Origin: Gracilaria gracilis
Lineage: Eukaryota; Rhodophyta; Florideophyceae; Gracilariales; Gracilariaceae
Assembly (NCBI GenBank): GCA_030374805.1
Contig: JARGSG010000004.1
Span: 930,001-994,000, forward strand
Direction of reading: 5' to 3'
Length of the DNA: 64,000 bases
A program made the translations under genes and the position numbers. Position 1 is the first letter of the stretch. Every line of letters starts with the position of its first letter. The notes beneath the pieces were generated by a model, which saw nothing but the letters and a program-made list of their open reading frames with translations, had not been told where the DNA came from and did no database searches. Below, in pieces: positions 35,801-46,920 of the stretch.

Positions 35801-37713
35801 GCGAAGGTCATTGGAGGTAATTGAAAGAGAAACGGCAACCGTTCATAGATGCATGGAGCAATTGACAAGAATTCGTTCCACCATTATACGATCGCTTGCG
35901 ACAGGTTCACCCGATGACCAGGTAAGAGATAAGGGAAAAGGTCCAGGAAATTCTCGCATATCTCTTGGAGATGTGGTTCCACCACGCACCGAACTGGCTA
36001 TGCTTGAGGCTTTATTGGAAGGACAAGTTTCGCAAGAAGTAGAATAAGCCGCTAATTCCACCCAAGATGGTGTGAGTATTACTGAGGATGTTCTTGGAGA
36101 TCGGAATGGGTCTGTTGATGTTCATGAGAGAGAGCAGAGTCACCAAACGGGGTCAAACAGCGGGTCACCCCTAAATCGAGCACGACGTACAGAGCCCCAT
36201 CACAGTAGTCATCCGGTTGAATCAAGCACGTCAGTAAGACCACATCGGTTTTGTCCACTATATACTCTAAGGAATGTCGAGCTATATACGCAGGGATGAG
36301 CAGAGGAGTTCGAGTTTTGACTATGACAAGAGCTGAGCTTGTAAGATATGCAATCTCGATCGATGAGAATCACTTGAAGCATGCAAATGATTTATCTCTG
36401 GCTTCGGGGGGAGAGCCCCAACATTTCGCGGAAGTGATAAGTGGGAAACGGGGTCCCGTCCGCCGTGTTCATCCATGCTGTTATACTTGCACACAAGCTT
36501 TCGTAGCCAACTGCGTCAAACTGCTCGGTACAATAGTTGACGAAAAAGCTGGTCTACACTCCGTCAGAGCTATCTTCTCAGTTGGTTACACATGTCTTGC
36601 GAATGTACTCGCAATGTGAGAAAGACGAAGTTCGTGTTGGTTCGCGATAATGAGCCAACAACGAGACTTGTGTGTGAGGAACTAGCGCGCAAGATTTCGT
36701 TCTGCATCGAATCTTGGGAAACTGTAGACCCCGCACACCGTGGCACAGTTTGACATTGGAATATTAGAATCCATATCTCGGTTAGACGATGATTGCTGGG
36801 AAGAGCGACTTCGTTTGGTCATGGCAATCCTTTTCAAAGCCTCGAAACAAGCATCGACTTGCTCATCTGTAGCAGAAAGTATCATATTACCATGCCTACA
36901 GGCGGCGTTAAGAATACTAAGAGAAGATGTCGGACTTTCTATCCAAATGGATGACAGTTCTGATGCTCCTGCTCTCGATACCACGGTCTTTTCAACCGGA
37001 CAAGTTTATGGGTTTCAGGTTAATGCTGAAATTGTTGAGTTGGAGGACCGACACAACAACCTTGAAGTGCATGTTCTTGCAAGGGATGAAGGTCAGCTTC
37101 GAGACCAAGCAGGTAGCCATGGCAACAATGAGGTGCAAATTAGCGAAGATGGAAACTCCTGTTACAATTATGAAAATGGAGATGCAAGTAGTGGAAGACG
37201 TGAGAGTGATGACGACTCCCAATCGTGTCATAATACTGAAGAGAGTTCGGTTCTGGTTAGTTCGTCCGCTACAAGGGAAGGTGTATCTGCAACCCGAGAA
37301 CGGGTGGGTAGTGCCAGACCTGGGTCCCTCGCAGTGCCAGAAACAACAGTGTCTGTGCAAGAAGCTGGAAATGTGCTCGAGGATGTACACGATAGAGGAC
37401 TGGTAACTGCAGATATAACGCAATGGTTGAAAGGAAACTACTCTCAGACGACATGGTTCCAAGGTTTAATTCATGAAAAGCATGCTACCGAAGGCAGAAA
37501 GAAGATATCTGGTACCGAGAAAGAACGGAACCTGCTCTCCTCATGCTTTAACATGTGGAAGACTGTGGCTACTGGTGTACAGTTAGAAAAGCAAACGCAG
37601 TTTAATCCATTATTCTTTGAGCAGAATAACTGGATTGTTCGTTTAATGTTGTTCACTCCTTGTACTGCGGTGAGAAACGAATGCTGTGCTTTGCGTCAAC
37701 TGCTTTGTAATGA
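26889..37713 (+). pseudogene. UBR4/BIG-type E3 ubiquitin ligase pseudogene
   Basis: This is a relic of the giant N-recognin UBR4 (animals, calossin/pushover) or BIG (plants), a ubiquitin ligase that binds N-degrons. Visible parts are an N-terminal helical-repeat region (26,889-29,900), the UBR-box zinc finger (about 29,985-30,165; TSTGSQFVEQHWYFCYTC, then GVCSTCARVCHRDCELAYSK and FFCDCGAG), a beta-propeller-like middle, a ZZ finger (about 33,540-33,690) and the conserved C-terminal stretch with FLCK.CGYCKHGRFEF (35,695), LYSKECRA (36,260), CWEERLRL and NNWIVRLMLFTPC (37,629). In-frame stops lie at 27,633, 28,710, 33,837, 34,641, 35,709 and 36,045. Phase changes lie near 33,905, 34,245, 36,262, 36,575, 36,640 and 36,745. 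The ZZ finger has LCTKY where LCxxC is expected. Homology ends near 37,713, before the hemi-RING. The uninterrupted 1,705 codons at 28,722-33,839 point to recent loss. Confidence 0.8.
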
Positions 37714-38213
37714 GGGTGAAAGCTGGAAAGGCACCAAGAGGGACTGCGACGACGGCAAGTGGGATGATGAAGCGACACGAGGTGAGCCAGGGGTTTTCTG
37801 TGTCATCATCGCATACGGATGGACCCCAGCCAGTAACAGCCCCTGTTGCTGCACCAGGGTCAGCACCAGCTGTTGGTCTGGGCAATAGAGGGGAGAGCAG
37901 GAGCGGAAGTGCACCAAACGTTTGCGTGAAGATTTCTAAGGTCGAAAGTGCTTTGGGAGAGTCTTCAGGCCCCGGTTTCAAGAACACCGTTGGAAAAGGA
38001 ATGGGCAAGGTGTGCTGGGAACACAAAAGCGTGTGCGGGAAGAGGGTCTCGGAGCTGGGTTCAACACAATCTTTAAGAAGGCAAACGTAAAACAAATAAA
38101 GAAAAGTATAAGTAGCAATTGTAAAAGCTTAGGCGGACTGTATGATCGGTAGCAACACCACAAGGCGATAAAGCGCGGCAATCGAAGAAAGAAAGGAGAA
38201 AGAACCAGGCGAG
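37714..38213. other. Convergent intergenic region
   Basis: This region lies between the truncated UBR4 relic (plus) and the SAP/trihelix-like gene (minus). Frames exist on both strands (37,686-38,090 plus; 38,095-37,643 minus) with low-complexity Gly/Ser/Pro content and no domain. The junction at about 37,713 marks where UBR4 homology stops abruptly, so this sequence may have replaced the missing 3' end. Confidence 0.4.
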
Positions 38214-39953
38214 TTAAGATGCATATTCACTTTCCTCCCCAGTCATGCACTTGAACTTCTTCAACAACCTTGTGTGTGTCTGTTCCAAGGAGGCGACGAT
38301 TTCCTTGTCATGTAGATCAAGAGCTCTCTTGAGTGCGGCAGAGCTCTGTACCAACATCGAAGAGAGCTTCACAACTTTCTCGAAGTCCTCCATATCTTGC
38401 TCTTCAAACGACTTCTTCGGGCCCTCTACTTTCTTTCGTTCTAAAGCCAAATGTTCTTTCATTAGAGCCTGATTCACTTCAGAGATATTGTTGGACCGAT
38501 TCATCTCCTTTGATATATCGCAAAGCTCTTTTTTGCTCCCACTCGTTCTTACACTTGAGCTCCTACGGCCAAACGCTGCGTTACCCTCCACGCCTCCCAG
38601 TTGACCTTCCTCGACTCCTCCTTCGTCTTCTTCAATCAGCTTCGATGCTGTGACAAGCACTTCGTCCGCCTCATTCGGGGTTCCCAGTCTAGTCACAATA
38701 AAGAACACATATAAAGGCTTCGATTCGGCGGTGAGGTCTCCTCCGTTAGTTCGTTTCAGAAAAGAAGAGATACTTGTTGGGTCATTCTGTCCCGACATTG
38801 ACCAGTTCGCCCTTGCAATGGTCGCGTCCTTCCGAATACTGTCAAACTGTCTTTTCAGTATCGCCGCATTCCTGTAGCAAAGAGGTCTCTCATTTGAATT
38901 CACGCCATCCAGTTTCCCTGCAAAGCAGTTAATTGAATTAAAATGTCTGTCATTGAACCTGTGTGCGATGATTAGCCAGTATGAGTCTCAATTCGCCTTA
39001 TGGTCCAGCTCAGCTTTTGTCAAGGTTTTCCCGTACGCGTTGGCCATGGCATTTCTTGCCTGTTCGTCATCGCGTAAAAGAACCATGAGCCTGGCAAACT
39101 CGTTAAGACAAAAAGAAGGATCCGAATTACCATATTGTTGCTCTTGAGTTAGAGGAAACGCCGACGAGTCTTGGGAGGCGCGCTGATACTCCAGGAGGTG
39201 TTTTTCGAATCCCTTGCGGTCGTTCTTATGAAGCATGTTGACAAACTCTCCAACCTCAGGCAGCTCTGTCAGCGCCCCACGCATGGCGATGCACTCTTCC
39301 TCCCATGTGAAAAAGGATCCCAGGGGTTCATTCAAAGAGATACAATCTCTGATACTTGCGCCATCCAAGCTCTTGACGTGAAGGAAGAGAACAATCGCAG
39401 CCACCATCTGTCCTTGCTTTCGGTTATGGACAACGATCTTGAATGGCTTACAAATCTTTTTTAGATCTTCAACCCTCTTCCCCAGCAAAAACGAATAAAT
39501 CTATCCCATACGAGACTCCTTAAATTTCGGTTCGTTATAAGGAGAGACTGTAACGGCCGAAGAAGATGCAAGAGCGTCCTTATTTGGAGAGTTGGCGTTG
39601 CACTTTCGAACCGGAATTATGCTGTCTTCACCACACTGATCACGGCATGGGGTGCCTGCGGTAGAGGTGGAGTGCTTTCGAGGACTATGACGAAGGGCGG
39701 GCGCTAATTTTTTGCCGGTCGGAATAGTTGGGTTGGATGTGGGTGATGCGCTGTCATGGCTCTTGCGAGGACTGCAACGGGGAGGCACCGCAGAAGTACG
39801 ACGACCATGTGGATGTGCGTGGGATGCGGATGGGACTGATGGGTGTGAGCTGTTGTTAAGGTTTTTGTTTGGACTGTGGCAAGAAGCCCGCGCAGTAGAA
39901 GTAACGTGTTGAGCTGGAGCGGATGCGGAGGAACCAATGCTCTTTTTTTCCAT
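38214..39953 (-). pseudogene. SAP-like/trihelix-like DNA-binding protein gene with in-frame stops
   Basis: One minus-strand frame runs from an ATG at 39,953 (MEKKSIGSSASAPAQHVTS) to a TAA at 38,214, broken only by TAG (39,501) and TGA (38,988). Domains in order are a Ser/Pro/His-rich basic N-terminus (about 150 residues), a SAP-like helix pair (LGKRVEDLKKICKPFKIVV), a mixed helical region, a trihelix/SANT-like segment (DSYWLIIAHRFNDRHF, then LCYRNAAILKRQFDSIRKD and IARANW) and a C-terminal coiled coil (LALERKKVEGPKKSFEEQD onward). The TGA sits where Arg would fit (KAN-stop-DSYW), consistent with CGA-to-TGA. No frameshift is needed across about 580 codons. It is probably a nuclear DNA-binding protein and may be transposon-encoded. 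The domain assignments are by eye. Confidence 0.5.
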
Positions 39954-41861
39954 TCGAAAAGGGCAGAAGGCGAGACGGTGGAGAGAAAGATATGAGGAGT
40001 CCGATTGGAAACAGGGTAAGTTGGGGTGGAGTTGAATCGCACGAAGTCGGTGCGCACGTGTGGGGGAACGCAGAAACTGTGAGAGGAGAGTATAATACTG
40101 TCGAAATGTGGCGTGCAGTTGTCTACAATGCACAAGGTTCACCCTAAGTCGCATCAAGGTCCGCAAGACCAGGACCTTTCTTTGAATTTAAATGACTGGT
40201 GAGCAAGTATCCAAGTGTAACAATCCGGTTCGTATAGGGGTTCTGCTTATAGCTTTGGGGTCTTTAAGAAATTACGTCGGGGCATTCACGGGCGTTGACG
40301 CGTCAGGCCGCCGAAGCCAATCAATGGCCGTAGATTGGCGTTCACGCGTTCATTCACGCTTGTTTAGACTGCGCCTGACTGTTCAAACTGTGTAGGTCAG
40401 AGAAGAACAGCTGGTACACATGTCAACCGCTCCAAAGATATCTACAGCAGATCAAGACATCCCCTGGGAAATGCGGGAAATCACACATTTTCGAAATCTG
40501 CTTACCACTGTAAGACACAGGCTTCCAGGAGATACACTTTATATTTCAGACAAAGTCTTTTAAAGTAGCTGCGTTGCTATATTAAGATGAAACTTACACA
40601 TGTTTTTGAATGCATCTTCGTCGGGAGGCATGGGAAGTCCAACATGTTCCCGTTGGCTTCAAAAGTAGTCTGCCTCTTGCTTCGACGGATCGTTGGCAAC
40701 CATGATCAAAGTTGCATATTTTAGTTGAAGTACCAGAATCGATGCGGAGTAATGTACTTTAATTATTTTTTGAGCCCGCGAAATAAGAAAAGTAAGGGGT
40801 GCAAGTTGCTAAAATAGCAATATCTGCGGTATATAGCCGTGTTTCTTTCGTCGTACTTTGCAAATCTATTGATTTTTATTAGATTTGCTGTGGGTACAAT
40901 TTTAGCACAACAGCAAATCTACCAAAGTATGCCTAGTCAAGTAATGAGCACTGAAAGCTAAACAAGCTACAGAAGTTTGGTTCTTAATGAAAGCGACACC
41001 ATCAACATCGCGAAGTTGTTACGTTTTCTCGAAGGAGGTTGGGCTAGAGCTGACAAGACAGACACAGTAAATGGATGCATAAGGCTAGAGCAATGCAAAA
41101 TTATACCTTATATTTAGAATTGTTTTGCACTAGTACATCAAGATCAATTAACAATTACAAAAGTTGACTACAAACGGTTGATGTGTAAATTTCCGCGTTT
41201 CCCTGCATATTTCCGGCTTATCCACGCGTCTACAATTTTTAGCTACATTTTTTGACGCGTCGGATGAATATCTGCCGGATATCCAACTGCACATTTATAT
41301 CTGGTGCATATCCAATGAGAATCCACTAAACACCTTTGTGTCTCACTGGGATAGTTCATCCTACACAAACACATCGACTCCGAGAAACAAGTGTACCAAT
41401 ATCCTGATATCTAAAAGAACGAAGATTTCATCGCTCTTCGACCATATCAGAAATGGAAGAAACTTTTGTACAGTCAAACTTTGATACAGGGTTTTTGCAA
41501 GACAAGCATATCGCAGTAGAAGAATATTATCTTCTCTCACGTTCTTGGAGCCGCCGTTTAAGAAGCCCTAGAGAATGTATCCATTAATACTGGTAAATGG
41601 ATGCACAGCTATATACAATGTGCCGTGGCCCGTAAAATAAATCCATGATGGCATTTTGGTTTACTCTAACAAGCATCAACACATTATCCTCAGAAAACTA
41701 AACCAATCTGAACGACTCTCTTACATTAAATGACCGTTCATGCGATCAAGTGGAGCAAAAGATCTCCCGTATCTTTGTTACCATTTCAACTTTGAACTCA
41801 AAACGAATACGTTTCAAAAAGAAAGTAACGTCATTTAAACCAGGTTTAGAAGGCAACCATA
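39954..41861. other. No gene seen; inverted dispersed motif
   Basis: The first 200 bases are the likely upstream region of the minus-strand SAP/trihelix-like gene. At 40,341-40,375 lies the inverted counterpart of the 24,356 motif (TTCACGCGTTCATTCACG followed by CTTGTTTAGACTGCGCC). The rest, to 41,861, is AT-richer and has no frame I can support. Confidence 0.4.
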
Positions 41862-43900
41862 ATGCCGGCCAGAGTTCAACTCACGGTTTGGCAGAAAAAA
41901 GCTATTCTGGACGAGAGCCAACGACGAACAGCAGAATGTTTAATAACCGACCAGCGCAGCTCCAAGGATTCGGCACAAAAGGCACTCAATTTCTTAGCGT
42001 GTCCAGAGCAAGCTACAATCTCGCTCACTCTTGACATCAGTGTGAAAACTACCGTCCTACGTGATCAAGTACGTCGACTTGCTGCAGCGTTCTCTGAACT
42101 CGAATATGCACTCCTGGAATGGGTGTAAGCTCAATTTGCCGCAGGAAGGGCTGTTAACGGCCCTATGACGAATAAAGCTGGCAGAAAACTCATGAAATAA
42201 ATGAACGGCACTCTAGGCGCAGAATCAAAAATCAAATTAACGTTAAGCAATATCTGATTACGCAAATCTTAAAGAAAAAATGATTGAAATACTTAAATTC
42301 CCATTGGGAAAGTGGTGATGCTGTTGAAGCAGAAATTGCTTCAAGGCTTCCACAGCTGAGGGAATTGGTTAGGTCGTTCGCCGTTCAAGAAAACTGCAAC
42401 GCAGATGAATTTGGTTTTTTCTGTGGAGCAACTCCCTTGGGGGAAAAACTTAAACACACGAAGACGTTCTAAATATTCCACTCAGTGTTGTAGCACAGCG
42501 AATGGAGCACTGCGGGAATTACATAGCTAAGCCAAGTGTAAATCAGAGGTCAGACCTTCACGAAAAGCGCCGGAGTGTTGAAGGTGAACTGCAGTCAGTA
42601 GGAATCCACGTGTTCACACGGTCACGAGATGGATCGTCAAAAAAGTGCAGCGCGGCAACGAAAAATAGTTGGAGACGGGCAACCGAGAACAGGAAAAAAA
42701 GAGCAAGCTACGGAGACTGGGAAAAGGAAAGAAAAAAGATGAAGGGACCATATACAGGGGCTATTATACGACAATACGTTGCAACGAGACACAAAACTAG
42801 TGGTTATACTCTGAGCGCCACAAAGGTGGGTAACTATACGTGACCAACGCGGTCGTCACTCAACTTGGAAATGAGTAATCCGCGAAAGCGTTATAATTAG
42901 AACCAGAAGCCCTTGCTTGGCAAGGAGCAATTTACGTGAGGGAGCTGTGCTAAACTCTGTAAGTACTGAGCTCGGCGCACTATTGACAGTGGGTGCGTCG
43001 GGCAAAATAATCTAGAAAATATCTAAGAAGATACAGCAATGCCTCCTGCATATCCGTGCTACACGTGTGCTATTCACGCCCGCTAAGCAGCGCCTCGAGC
43101 CGTGAATTCTACTTTTACAACTGTGTAAATAACCTAAGCAAGGTAACGCACTGATAGCGGTGTAGCTCATATCTCTATACAAACGCATCATTCGGAAATT
43201 AACTGAGTCCGTAACATTACCTACAAGGAGTGTTGTCCTTCATTCTCTATCGAGTGGCCCCGGACCAAACCATCGAGACTGCTTCCTATTTTGTTCTAAA
43301 GAAGCAAAAAGTTCGGCTCACATTCTTAGCGTGTTGTAACGCTGACCATTCGGAAAGTGTTACGCTTTTTGTTACTGGCGGTGCAAAAAAAATCTGAGTG
43401 TTGAATCAAAGCAGACAGTAACTGGGGGTTCATTACCAAAATAAGGGAAATGCATGGATGAACAGGTTTATATTCCAAACGTGGCTCGGAGGGTTTTCTG
43501 CCTACATTAGGCAGTGCTCTCCGGAACTGAAGTCTCAATTTCTAATCGATAACGCAAGCTGTCACGGAAGTGACGAGAGTTTGTCGAGGTAGTGCAACGT
43601 GAGCGTGGCATTCTTGCCTTCACAAACGAAATTAAGTCTACAAACTCTAAACGGCGGAATAATCGCAACACTCAAAAGCGTTACAGGCGCTTCCAGTATG
43701 ATCGTGTGGCCGACAACGGTGACGCAGAAAGTACCGACATCTATTAAAGTGATCAACTTAGTGTAATGAAGGCAATGAGATCTCTATCGAAAGAATCTGC
43801 TGGAAGTGAATACATGCTCTTGATCTTTCAACGTGATGGATCCCAAGATGCTTATAATTCACAAAATCATTACGAAAATGGCCAGATACATGCTCTCCTG
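41862..43900 (+). mobile_element. Second pogo-like (DDE_1) transposon, interrupted
   Basis: Blocks of a Tigger/pogo-type transposase appear in order: a CENP-B-like N-terminus (41,862; RVQLTVWQKKAILDESQRR, then SELEYALLEWVAQFAAGRAV), LPQLRELVRSFAV and NADEFGFFCG (42,284-42,472), VRLTFLACCNADHSESVTL (about 43,310), FIFQTWLGGFSAYI and FLIDNASCH (to about 43,560), then RYRRFQYDRVADNGDAESTD and VMKAMRSLSKESAG (to 43,830). The first Asp (42,404) and second Asp (43,550) are retained. Between 42,475 and about 43,290 some 800 bases do not fit the transposase and look inserted. Stops and phase changes occur throughout, so it is dead. Confidence 0.68.
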
Positions 43901-45231
43901 CCGCTATGGTATGTTAAAAAGAGTAGACGTCCTCACTGCCCCACCAGTCGTACTTCACAAATAACCTTCGTTCATATATGCGAATAATATATTGGACACC
44001 AATCCCGGCTAGTATTGCTGACGCTGCTAACTTTTCGGCATTCTCCGTGAAGGAACAGGACGCAATATGGTTAATCAGAAATCTTGACAGATCACAAGTC
44101 GAACTTTTTGCTCATTTTGACTCTAAAATAGTACTACTGTTGCAATTTTTGGCAGAAATACTAGAAAAGGGAGCCCGTTCGAGAAGCACATTTAACGTAG
44201 AATCACTGGGTTCTGATGGAGCAATTTTAGCCGCAATACTTTATCTTCCTGTGACGATCTGTGGTGCAATATGTCGTCTGTGTTGGTTTTTGAGCTTATT
44301 ACGCCTTCTCACTTGACTTGTGCATCGATTCGTTTGCGACCGTGTTCTCTCTACGAGTGAACACAAAGATTAAAACTTAGGCCGTAATATGCCTCATCAG
44401 GCGATGGTTCTTTGTGTTCATTACATGGTCAAGATCTCGTGAGGGCATCATACCGGGGTCAAAGTACTTCAATTGTAGCATTTCGATATCGGCCGTTCCC
44501 CGTTTTGAGTTCATTGGTGCTTCGTTCACTCCCATTACTGCTTTATATACTGTTGCCTTTTGAAGCTGTAATATAGTGAGTCCGGGTCAGTTTGAACTCT
44601 ATCCGCTCGGACGTACAGGTATAAGGGGGTGCGTCGCTGGTGGGTCGAGTGGCCGTTCACATAAGAAGGGTGGTGCACGGCGAGCAGGTGCAGTAGAACT
44701 GCCACGTGTAAATTTAGGTGACCAAGTGCTGGACGGACTGGGGAGACGCACATATAGCACACATGTGCGATTTGGGTAATGCTCGGCCGTGACGAGGCAA
44801 TTAGACCGATGGGACAGTAGTGAGTAAGGAGGCCCAGGCCCGATGTTTAGTTGTAGCTCGGATCTCGCCCAATCGAAAATGACAAGCATCTCCTGCCGAA
44901 CGTCCTCTTCGTCAACTCGCGTTACGTTACAACGCACGGCTCTTCCTGTAACGGGTTTATCAGACTGTTTGTACCATTTCGTATGTTTCAATACGTGACT
45001 GGCGATACCAACCGTTTACTTTAGCCCGCGATCGCCCGTTTCTTCCAATCTCTTCCCCCACTTGGACTCATTTAAAGTCAAACGACTGTACGCTGCTGGC
45101 GCTTACGTTTCAAGACCGCTTTGGACTCTCTCCCGTCTTGTTCTATACAACAAAAGCGCTAACTGTACCAGTTTATCCTCATCGAGTGGTCGTATAGAAA
45201 TACACATCAACGCAAACTACAGAAATGGACA
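43901..45231. other. No recognised gene
   Basis: Frames at 43,978-44,316 (plus) and 44,991-44,599 (minus) have no motif I can name. The second opposes a plus-strand frame over the same bases, so neither is convincing. Confidence 0.3.
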
Positions 45232-45651
45232 TTATTCTCTCCATATCATGCCTGACATATCTTTTTGCATTTTTTGAGAGGTCCAGACGAACGGAGTCAC
45301 TCCGGGAATTTTGGGGTATGTTGCTACATCGAGAAGTCGCTGCTTCGTGATTGAAATTGCGAGAGAAAAGGGAGGCAAGCTGCACCAATCCTGATCCAAA
45401 GCCGCCCTAGCAATGTACGCGACGGTTCTATAGATATCCAAAACTATGAAATGCAACGAATCAAATCCGATGGTGTCATACAGCATGTAGGGGGGAGAGT
45501 CGAGGCAATTAGGAAAATCCAGCGCTGAAGTAAATTCGTGAGCGTTTAGTCGAGCCAAAATCTTCCGTGCTTCTAGGACTGTTTCTAGTACATCATCTGG
45601 GCTGTTCCTTACGTCTCTAGGATATAACACCTTCTCGCGTGCCAAAACCAA
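45232..45651 (-). pseudogene. Possible transposase fragment (CMC-like)
   Basis: The minus-strand 139-codon frame includes IGFDSLHFIVLDIYRTVAYI. This resembles the 'D.LH...LG+.+.+' motif near the second catalytic position of Plavaka/CMC-type transposases. It also has SITKQRLLDVATYPKIPGV. No other diagnostic block is adjacent, so the family assignment is weak. Confidence 0.3.
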
Positions 45652-46434
45652 TTGCTTCTGAGCTGTTTCTTAAGCGAAAAGAATGCCCTTTCTTGGGGTT
45701 GATCAGCAACCACCATAATTATTCTAGGGAAAACCTACTTCCAGATTATCACAGCGCCTGAAAAAGATGCCTTTAGAAGGTCTTCGAAGAACAGGAAAAG
45801 AAATCGTTGAAACAGCTGCAGCCGGGCTCGCCTTAGCTCCTGTTTCGATAGTTCGCCGCCATTGCCGCTGATTTATGGACAGATTTCCCTCTCATGCAAC
45901 TCGTGTGATCTTTTTCATTAGGTTCCCGGATCGCATTCGAAGATTAATTGCACTTTTTGAACCGGTATTAGACAGTATTGTGCAAGCGCAATGCATATAA
46001 ATAGTAACAACTTTGGGAGAGCTGCCAAAGGTTGGTCCGTACTTCCTTAGCATTTCGGAATCGCATGTTGAAGAGAAGACTCTTCTGCTTTTTTTAAAAC
46101 CCGCCGACACTTTCTAGAATATTTTGGAGGGACTCTAACGATAACCGAAAAGCTCCTGTTTCATTCTGTTCAAAGTCGGTTTTGATTGAAGCTGTCCAAC
46201 CCCTTTTTTGCAGATGGTCCACCATCGCACTTGGTGGGAGTATTCAGCAAATTAATCAGAATTGCTGAAGTCATTTCTGACGGGCTGAAATGAGTTTTTG
46301 GGGTTTAAAGGTCTAGGGGGAGATTCTGTTCTATTACGAGGAGCATTGTAGCTTCTCTGTGTATTTGTGCTACAGTCATTTTTGTGCCACAGTCATTTGG
46401 TGATTGATTAAATGTTCTAACAGGACCCGGTAAG
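45652..46434. other. No gene seen
   Basis: There is no frame above about 90 codons and no repeat I recognise. Confidence 0.35.
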
Positions 46435-46920
46435 ATGGGTGAAGAGTACGCCTCTTCGGTTGTGGTTTTTATGTCTAAATATTGGATACTAAGAGTCATT
46501 GAATTCTGTGAGAAAAGAAAAGACTTCTTCGGATGCATCACTTGGCACCAGGTTGCATGGACCGCATTTCGGAGGAGCATAGAGATGTTGAAGGTTACCG
46601 AGCTCGTTGGTATCTACTGCTTCCAAGAGTTGAACTGTTGCCCTGAATGGAGCATTACAGCAACAGGCATATCGGGTGAGCTACCGTCGTATGTTTCGCC
46701 TGGGTTCTTTTTTAGTGATGGTCAATCGCATTCTAGAGAGATGGGACCTTTTCATGTGGCGGTACCGGTTCACCCTGACGAGGATCGATTAGAAATGCTA
46801 CACTTGTGCATACTGAGCCATACAGATGCCCAGAAGAGAACAGCTAGGAAGGAAAGATCTTTAGATTTCCGGTTGTTCACGCTTGGATATGAAATTAGAA
46901 AGAGAGAAAGAGAGCTCTGA
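46435..46920 (+). CDS. Hypothetical protein, unrecognised
   Basis: A 161-codon frame opens with MGEEYASSVVVFMSKYWILR and ends KREREL before a TGA. It has mixed hydrophobic and charged content, a Cys-containing central part (YCFQELNCCPEW) and a basic C-terminus. I recognise no family. The start is the first ATG in the frame and is otherwise unsupported. It may be a fragment of a decayed element. Confidence 0.25.
   Translation: MGEEYASSVVVFMSKYWILRVIEFCEKRKDFFGCITWHQVAWTAFRRSIEMLKVTELVGIYCFQELNCCPEWSITATGISGELPSYVSPGFFFSDGQSHSREMGPFHVAVPVHPDEDRLEMLHLCILSHTDAQKRTARKERSLDFRLFTLGYEIRKREREL

Noticed and set aside
36234-36271. A 38-nt intron (GTAAGA to CTAAG) that would restore the UBR4 frame
   Set aside because: Similarity to the BIG motif LY...KC(K/R)A runs across its 3' boundary, so the sequence is coding; a TA slip is simpler. 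Short introns cannot explain the stop at 35,709 either.
36724-36748. A 25-nt intron restoring the UBR4 frame before FDIGILESIS
   Set aside because: It would remove DPAHRGTV, which aligns with the UBR4 segment NPDLASSLQ. A one-base shift is more likely.
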